A stretch of DNA of 64,000 bases, taken from Streptomyces sp. NBC_01717 (GTDB lineage: Bacteria > Actinomycetota > Actinomycetes > Streptomycetales > Streptomycetaceae). Position 1 is the stretch's first letter, and every line of letters starts with the position of its first letter. The translations under genes were made by a program, and so were the position numbers. Shown here one piece after another: positions 59,150-64,000 of the stretch. The notes beneath the pieces are model-generated. The model was given only the letters and a program-made list of their open reading frames with translations. It did no database searches and was not told where the DNA came from. The stretch covers positions 8,127,001 through 8,191,000 of the forward strand of contig NZ_CP109178.1 of the NCBI RefSeq assembly GCF_036248255.1, in the 5' to 3' direction.

Positions 59150-59935
59150 GTGAGCTTGAGGATCGTTGTCTGTGTGAAGTACGTGCCCGACGCTACTGGT
59201 GACCGGCATTTCGCCGATGATCTGACGCTGGACCGTGAGGATGTCGACGGTCTGTTGTCGGAGCTGGACGAGTATGCGGTGGAGCAGGCTTTGCAGATCG
59301 CGGACGAGGCGGATGATGCGGAGATCACCGTGTTGACGGTGGGTCCGGAGGATGCCAAGGACGCGTTGCGCAAGGCGTTGTCGATGGGTGCGGACAAGGC
59401 TGTTCATGTCGAGGACGACGATCTGCACGGTACGGATGTGATCGGTACGTCGTTGGTGCTGGCGAAGGCGATCGAGAAGACGGGTTACGACCTGGTCGTG
59501 TGTGGGATGGCGTCGACGGACGGGACGATGGGTGTGCTGCCGGCGGTGCTGGCGGAGCGTCTGGGTGTTCCGCAGGTGACGTTGCTGTCGGAGGTGAAGG
59601 TCGAGGGCGGCACGGTGACCGGGCGTCGTGACGGTGACAGTGCGTCGGAGCAGTTGCAGGCGTCGTTGCCGGCGGTGGTGTCGGTGACGGACCAGTCGGG
59701 TGAGGCGCGTTACCCGTCGTTCAAGGGGATCATGGCGGCGAAGAAGAAGCCGGTCGAGTCCTTGGATCTGGAGGATCTGGGCATCGAGGCGGGCGAGGTC
59801 GGTCTGGCGGGTGCGTGGACCGCGGTGGACTCCGCGGCGCAGCGTCCGGCTCGCACGGCGGGCACGATCGTCAAGGACGAGGGTGAGGGCGGCAAGCAGC
59901 TCGCCGAGTTCCTCGCGGGTCAGAAGTTCATCTAG
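59150..59935 (+). CDS. etfB: Electron transfer flavoprotein beta subunit
   Basis: 261-residue ETF beta chain, GTG at 59150 with AGGAGAG upstream. With EtfA it carries electrons from acyl-CoA dehydrogenases to the quinone pool. Signature segments: IVVCVKYVPDA at the start, DEYAVEQALQIAD, VGPEDAKDALRKALSMGADKAVHV and CGMASTDGTMGVLPA near the middle. Codon usage is unusual for the window, with many GGT, GAT, TTG and TCG codons. Confidence 0.96.
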   Translation: MSLRIVVCVKYVPDATGDRHFADDLTLDREDVDGLLSELDEYAVEQALQIADEADDAEITVLTVGPEDAKDALRKALSMGADKAVHVEDDDLHGTDVIGTSLVLAKAIEKTGYDLVVCGMASTDGTMGVLPAVLAERLGVPQVTLLSEVKVEGGTVTGRRDGDSASEQLQASLPAVVSVTDQSGEARYPSFKGIMAAKKKPVESLDLEDLGIEAGEVGLAGAWTAVDSAAQRPARTAGTIVKDEGEGGKQLAEFLAGQKFI

Positions 59936-59992
59936 AGCCGGCTGTTCGGTCCGTTCCTCGTTCCTTCGTTAGTTGCAGGAGATTGAAGTCCC

Positions 59993-60955
59993 ATGGCTGA
60001 AGTTCTCGTCTATGTCGATCACGTGGACGGTGCCGTCCGCAAGCCCACTCTGGAGCTTTTGACGCTGGCGCGTCGGGTGGGTGAGCCGGTCGCGGTCGCG
60101 CTGGGTGCCGGTGCCGAGGCCACCGCGTCGGTGCTGGGTGAGCACGGTGCGGTGAAGGTCCTTGCGGTGGATGCTCCCGAGTTCGCGGATTATCTGGTGG
60201 TGCCGAAGGTGGATGCGCTGCAGGCCGCGGTCGAGGCGGTGTCCCCGGTCGCGGTGCTGGTTCCGTCCTCCGCCGAGGGCAAGGAGATCGCGGCCCGCCT
60301 GGCGGTCCGGATCGGCTCGGGCATCATCACGGACGCCGTGGATCTGGAGGCGGGTGAGCAGGGCCCGGTGGCGACGCAGGCGGCGTTCGCGGCGTCGTTC
60401 ACCACGAAGTCCCGTGTTTCCAGGGGGGTCCCGGTGATCACGGTGAAGCCGAACTCGGCGCCGGTCGAGGCGGCCCCGGCCGCGGGTGCGGTCGAGGCCC
60501 TGTCCGTGAGCTTCTCGGCGCAGGCCACCGGCACGAAGGTGCTGTCGCGGACCCCGCGTGAGTCGACCGGGCGTCCGGAGCTGACCGAGGCCGCGATCGT
60601 GGTCTCCGGTGGCCGTGGTGTCAACGGTGCGGAGAACTTCGCGATCATCGAGGCGCTCGCCGACTCGCTCGGTGCGGCGGTCGGTGCCTCGCGTGCCGCG
60701 GTCGACGCCGGCTGGTACCCGCACTCCAACCAGGTCGGCCAGACCGGCAAGTCCGTCTCCCCGCAGCTGTACATCGCGTCGGGTATCTCCGGTGCGATCC
60801 AGCACCGGGCCGGGATGCAGACCTCGAAGACCATCGTCGCGATCAACAAGGACTCCGAGGCCCCGATCTTCGACCTCGTCGACTACGGCGTCGTCGGCGA
60901 CCTCTTCCAGGTCGTCCCCCAGCTCACCGACGAGGTCAACACCCGCAAGGGCTGA
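59993..60955 (+). CDS. etfA: Electron transfer flavoprotein alpha subunit
   Basis: 320-residue ETF alpha chain, ATG at 59993, 57 bp after etfB. N-terminal domain pairs with EtfB; the C-terminal FAD domain carries [50 protein letters not shown] and [10 protein letters not shown], all typical. Codon usage drifts from T-ending codons in the first half to nearly pure C/G-ending codons in the last 250 bp. A perfect 16-bp terminator follows. Confidence 0.96.
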   Translation: MAEVLVYVDHVDGAVRKPTLELLTLARRVGEPVAVALGAGAEATASVLGEHGAVKVLAVDAPEFADYLVVPKVDALQAAVEAVSPVAVLVPSSAEGKEIAARLAVRIGSGIITDAVDLEAGEQGPVATQAAFAASFTTKSRVSRGVPVITVKPNSAPVEAAPAAGAVEALSVSFSAQATGTKVLSRTPRESTGRPELTEAAIVVSGGRGVNGAENFAIIEALADSLGAAVGASRAAVDAGWYPHSNQVGQTGKSVSPQLYIASGISGAIQHRAGMQTSKTIVAINKDSEAPIFDLVDYGVVGDLFQVVPQLTDEVNTRKG

Positions 60956-60982
60956 TCCTCCGAGGAGCTGTACCCGTTCTCG

Positions 60983-61030
60983 ACGGTCCGGGGCCGCGTG
61001 GTGTGTTCTCACCGCGCGGCCCCGGACCGT
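60983..61030 (+). terminator. Terminator after etfA
   Basis: Perfect 16-bp arms at 60983-60998 and 61015-61030, 16-nt loop, followed by TTTCT. Strong intrinsic terminator. Confidence 0.85.
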
Positions 61031-61042
61031 TTCTGATCACCA

Positions 61043-61080
61043 TTGACGCAGGTCCGACAGCCTTATAACTTCACTATACG
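61043..61080 (+). promoter_or_regulatory. AT-rich promoter region upstream of the DUF6986 gene
   Basis: TTGACG at 61043-61048 is followed by two AT-rich boxes, TTATAAC (61063-61069) and TATACG (61075-61080). TATA near 61064 and TATA near 61075 flank CTTCAC and could be part of an operator. Which -10 is used is unclear. Confidence 0.4.
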
Positions 61081-61131
61081 GATTACTGATTCCGGGAAGC
61101 GGAAACAGTGAGAGTGTGGAGGGTGCCGAAA

Positions 61132-62430
61132 ATGGGTCAGCAGGAGAAGGTGGCAACGAGCCTCGCCGGTGCCGTCAGCGAGGAGATCAGCGCCTCCCTC
61201 ACGGCGGTGGACACCGAGCTCGCCCGCCGCTACCCGGGAGACCCCGGCACCCGCCAGCCCGTCCACACGGTCTACGTCCCCGGCGACATCTTCACCGCCG
61301 GCACCATCCGCTCCTGGGGCGACCAGGCTCTGAAGGCCCTCGACGAGCATGCCCCCGACGCGGCCTCGTTCGCAGCCGTCCTCGGCATCCCGGAGGAGCT
61401 TGCCGCGCCTGTCCACGACCGCGTACGCGCCAAGCTGAGCCGCGAGCCCGTCGAGGACCTGCGCATCGACTTCGAGGACGGCTACGGACCCCGGCCCGAT
61501 GCCGAGGAGGACGAGGCGGCCGCCCGAGCCGCCCGGCTGATCTCGGAGGCGTACGAGAACGGCACGGCGGCCCCGTACATGGGCATCCGGATGAAGTGCA
61601 TGGAGGCCGCCGTACGCGACCGGGGCATCCGCACCACGGACATCTTCCTCACCGGGCTCATGCGGGCGGGCGGCCTCCCCGAGGGCCTGGTCCTCACCCT
61701 TCCCAAGGTGACGTACCCCGAACAGGTCACCGCCTTCGTCCGGCTCCTCGAAGCCTTCGAAGAGGCCCACGGTCTGCCGTCGGGCCGGCTCGGCTTCGAG
61801 ATCCAGATCGAGACCAGCCAGTCGATCCTGGCCGCCGACGGCACCGCCGCCGTGGCCCGCATGATCGACGCCGCGCGCGGCCGCGCGACCGGCCTGCACT
61901 ACGGCACCTTCGACTACAGCGCCTGTGTCGGCGTCAGCGCCGCCTACCAGGCGAGCGACCACCCGGCCGCGGACCACGCCAAGGCCGTCATGCAGGTGGC
62001 CGCCGCAGGCACCGGCGTGCGCGTCTCCGACGGCTCCACCAACGTCCTCCCTGTCGGCCCCACCCACCAGGTCCACGAAGCCTGGCGACTCCACTACGGC
62101 CTCACCCGCCGTGCCCTGGCCCGCGCCTACTACCAGGGCTGGGACATGCACCCGGGCCACCTGCCGACCCGTTACGCGGCTGTCTACACCTTCTACCGCG
62201 AGGGCCTGGAACAGGCCGCGGCCCGACTCGCCGCCTATGTGGCCAAGGCGGGCGGCGACGTGATGGACGAGCCCGCAACCGCCAAGGCCCTCAGTGGATA
62301 CCTGCTGCGCGGCATCGACTGCGGCGCCCTGGACACCCCCGAGGTCGCCCGCCTGACGGGACTGACCCGGGCGGACCTCGACGCCTTCGCCTCGCCGCGA
62401 CGCGGGGGACTGACGGTGACTGCTCCGTAG
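61132..62430 (+). CDS. DUF6986 family HpcH/citrate-lyase-like aldolase superfamily protein
   Basis: 432-residue TIM-barrel-type protein. ATG at 61132 has GGAGGGTG about 9 nt upstream and is preferred to the GTG at 61108. Segments DLRIDFEDGYG (acidic Mg site), GIRMKCMEA, LTLPKVTYPEQV and FEIQIETSQSIL place it in the HpcH/HpaI/citrate-lyase-beta superfamily as the larger DUF6986 group. Probable C-C lyase on an acyl-CoA or 2-oxo acid, substrate unknown. Transcribed alone. Confidence 0.83.
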   Translation: MGQQEKVATSLAGAVSEEISASLTAVDTELARRYPGDPGTRQPVHTVYVPGDIFTAGTIRSWGDQALKALDEHAPDAASFAAVLGIPEELAAPVHDRVRAKLSREPVEDLRIDFEDGYGPRPDAEEDEAAARAARLISEAYENGTAAPYMGIRMKCMEAAVRDRGIRTTDIFLTGLMRAGGLPEGLVLTLPKVTYPEQVTAFVRLLEAFEEAHGLPSGRLGFEIQIETSQSILAADGTAAVARMIDAARGRATGLHYGTFDYSACVGVSAAYQASDHPAADHAKAVMQVAAAGTGVRVSDGSTNVLPVGPTHQVHEAWRLHYGLTRRALARAYYQGWDMHPGHLPTRYAAVYTFYREGLEQAAARLAAYVAKAGGDVMDEPATAKALSGYLLRGIDCGALDTPEVARLTGLTRADLDAFASPRRGGLTVTAP

Positions 62431-62495
62431 CGCGCTTGGTTTCAGGCCCGTGCCGGAACCCGCCCTCAGCAAGGCGTGGGCTCCGGCCCGTACCG

Positions 62496-63338
62496 TCAGC
62501 CCCGCAGGAACGTCTCGACGGTCCCGCTGAAGCGGAAGGGATCGTCGAGCCACGGGAAGTGGCCGGCGCCCGGCTGGACGGCGAGTTCGGCCTTGGGGAA
62601 CAACCCCGCGACGGTGGCCGCGACGCGAGGAAGCGGACCACTGTCCAGCTCGCCCGCAAGGATCAGCACCCGGGCGTCCAGCGCGGCGATGGCGTCGCGG
62701 GCCGCGGCAGGGGCGAAAGCGCCGTCCGACGCGTAGACGTCCGCGGCCCCGTAGTTGCTCTGCTCGACGTCGGCTGCCGCGTGGGCCTGGGCGGCCGCGT
62801 CCCAACGCCCGTAGAAGAACGGGGCGATGGCATCCCAGTCGGCTTCGGTGGCGGAGCCTGCCCGGACGGCCTCGTACGCGTCCCACGCGGTCTTGAACCA
62901 CGGCTCGGCCGTGCGCAGGGCGGCGCCTTCGCGACGATGCTCCTCGGTGAAGTCGACACCGAGGGCGCGCGCACGGGCGGTGATCAGCGTAAGCGTCCGG
63001 ATGCGCCGGGGATGCCGGGCCGCGTGGAGGATCGCGAGATCGCCGCCCGCGGAGTGCGCAAGCACGTCCACGCGATCCAGACCGAGGTGTTCGCGGAACG
63101 CCTCCACATCAGCCACCTGCCGGTCGACGCGGTAGGTGGCCGGGTCGGCGGGGATGCCTGAGTCGCCGGTGCCCCGCAGGTCGAGCATGACCAGTCGGCG
63201 TCGGCTCGACAGCCCACCCAGATCGCCGAGGTAGGCGGAGGCACGCATGGGGCCACCGGGCAGAACGAGCAGCGGCTCGCCTTCACCCACGACGTGATAG
63301 GCGAGTTCGGTTCCGTCAGCAGCGGCGAAGGCAGGCAT
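62496..63338 (-). CDS. Alpha/beta-hydrolase (proline-iminopeptidase/esterase-like)
   Basis: 280-residue alpha/beta hydrolase, ATG complement at 63336-63338 with AGGA about 8 nt upstream. Oxyanion-hole region VLPGGPMRAS, nucleophile Ser in LAHSAGGDLA, Asp in AGELDSG and His in GAGHFPWLD. The GGPG-like start and cap region suggest a proline iminopeptidase-type or general esterase; substrate not predictable. Confidence 0.88.
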   Translation of the reverse strand: MPAFAAADGTELAYHVVGEGEPLLVLPGGPMRASAYLGDLGGLSSRRRLVMLDLRGTGDSGIPADPATYRVDRQVADVEAFREHLGLDRVDVLAHSAGGDLAILHAARHPRRIRTLTLITARARALGVDFTEEHRREGAALRTAEPWFKTAWDAYEAVRAGSATEADWDAIAPFFYGRWDAAAQAHAAADVEQSNYGAADVYASDGAFAPAAARDAIAALDARVLILAGELDSGPLPRVAATVAGLFPKAELAVQPGAGHFPWLDDPFRFSGTVETFLRG

Positions 63339-63481
63339 GGCGTAATCCTGATGACCGTACGGCAGGGACGACAAGCGGTTTACGCAGAGCTCCCCGGCCA
63401 CGCCGGTCGCCCTTGTCAGGACCGGGTGGCACGGGAGCCGAAAACGGTGAGGATAGGGGGACCGACTCGCGAGGAGACGCC

Positions 63482-64000
63482 ATGACCGATGCAGCTCGCC
63501 GCCCCGCCGACCTCCGTGGATCCGCCGCCGCGCTCCTGCCCGAACTGGTCGCGCTGCGCCGCGCCCTGCACCGGGAGCCCGAAATCGGCCTGGAACTGCC
63601 GCTGACCCAGGCGAAAGTACTGGCGGCGCTGGACGGGCTGCCCCTGGAGATCACCCTCGGCAAACAGCTCGCCTCGGTCACGGCCGTGCTGCGTGGCGCG
63701 CTGCCCGGTCCGGTGGTGCTGCTCCGCGGCGACATGGACGCGCTGCCGGTGCAGGAGACGAGCGGGCTGCCGTACGCCTCAGAGATCCCCGGCGTGATGC
63801 ACGCCTGCGGCCACGACCTGCACACCGCCGGACTGGTCGGCGCCGTACGGCTGCTCTGCGAGCGGCGCGACACACTGGCCGGAACCGTGGTGTTCATGTT
63901 TCAGCCCGGCGAGGAAGGCGACGCCGGGGCCCGGGTCATGGTCGACGAAGGTGTGCTCGACGCTGCGGGAACCAGGCCGGTGGCCGCATACGCCCTCCAT
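63482..64000 (+). CDS. M20D-type amidohydrolase (3' partial)
   Basis: Runs off the right edge after 173 codons. ATG at 63482 with GAGGAGA upstream. Motifs LRRALHREPEIG, LRGDMDALPVQE, MHACGHDLHTAGLVGA (metal His/Cys) and FQPGEEGDAGARVM (catalytic Glu pair) mark the M20D amidohydrolase group (hippurate, IAA-amino-acid or N-acyl-amino-acid hydrolases). The dimerisation domain and C-terminus lie outside the window. Confidence 0.9.
   Translation, partial: MTDAARRPADLRGSAAALLPELVALRRALHREPEIGLELPLTQAKVLAALDGLPLEITLGKQLASVTAVLRGALPGPVVLLRGDMDALPVQETSGLPYASEIPGVMHACGHDLHTAGLVGAVRLLCERRDTLAGTVVFMFQPGEEGDAGARVMVDEGVLDAAGTRPVAAYALH

Noticed and set aside
1..64000. Mobile elements, CRISPR arrays, tRNA/rRNA genes or a biosynthetic gene cluster for a specialised metabolite
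   Set aside because: No transposase, integrase, attachment repeat, spaced repeat array, RNA-gene-like sequence, or PKS/NRPS/terpene core gene was recognised on either strand.

Overview
The window looks like chromosome from a Streptomyces or close relative. Base composition is very GC-rich with G/C in nearly every third codon position, GTG starts are frequent, genes overlap by ATGA/GTGA, and many family pairings are typical of actinomycetes (DUF6421, DUF5134 with M56, an FprA-type reductase, a Cys-containing actinobacterial leader peptide). I see no rRNA, tRNA, CRISPR array, transposase or phage gene. Both ends cut through genes.

1-26.9 kb: a large peptidoglycan-recycling and murein-peptide block. 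It holds a penicillin-recognising-type serine hydrolase (partial), an RpiR regulator, murQ, a five-gene oligopeptide-type ABC importer, anmK, a prolyl-oligopeptidase-like S9 peptidase, a second diaminopimelate decarboxylase, an XRE-cupin regulator, a second RpiR-like regulator with an M20 peptidase, and a second five-gene peptide importer. That importer continues directly into a GNAT acyltransferase, an N-succinylamino-acid-racemase-type enolase, another M20 hydrolase and an LD-carboxypeptidase. MurQ and AnmK deal with the sugar. The peptidases, LD-carboxypeptidase, decarboxylase and acyltransferase/racemase/desuccinylase set can deal with the peptide and its D-amino acids. CGTAA-type repeats lie between murQ and the first importer, and similar sites precede an orphan paralogous binding protein at 36-38 kb.

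27.0-35.8 kb: a one-direction catabolic operon of unknown substrate (XRE-cupin regulator with two 23-bp operator-like repeats, MFS transporter, FAD oxidoreductase, CaiB-type CoA transferase, CaiD-like hydratase, DapA-superfamily lyase, atypical SDR, semialdehyde-type dehydrogenase). It ends at a perfect 17-bp inverted repeat.

35.9-41 kb: the orphan peptide-binding protein and two secreted wall-active proteins (NlpC/P60 and a DUF1906 glycoside-hydrolase-like protein, each with two peptidoglycan-binding domains). These plausibly supply muropeptides to the importers.

41-52 kb: mixed chromosomal genes: thioesterase, winged-helix repressor, FprA, a divergent DUF305/LVIVD secreted pair, two small proteins, HAD, PAP2, M56 peptidase, DUF5134, VOC, GNAT and GDPD. 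52-57.7 kb: a DUF6421-SDR-threonine aldolase operon, a probably leaderless transglutaminase-like gene with a B3/B4 protein, and a PlsC-type acyltransferase. 57.9-64 kb: thioredoxin, a flavin reductase behind a Cys-codon leader peptide, etfBA, a DUF6986 aldolase-like protein, an alpha/beta hydrolase and an M20D amidohydrolase cut by the right edge.
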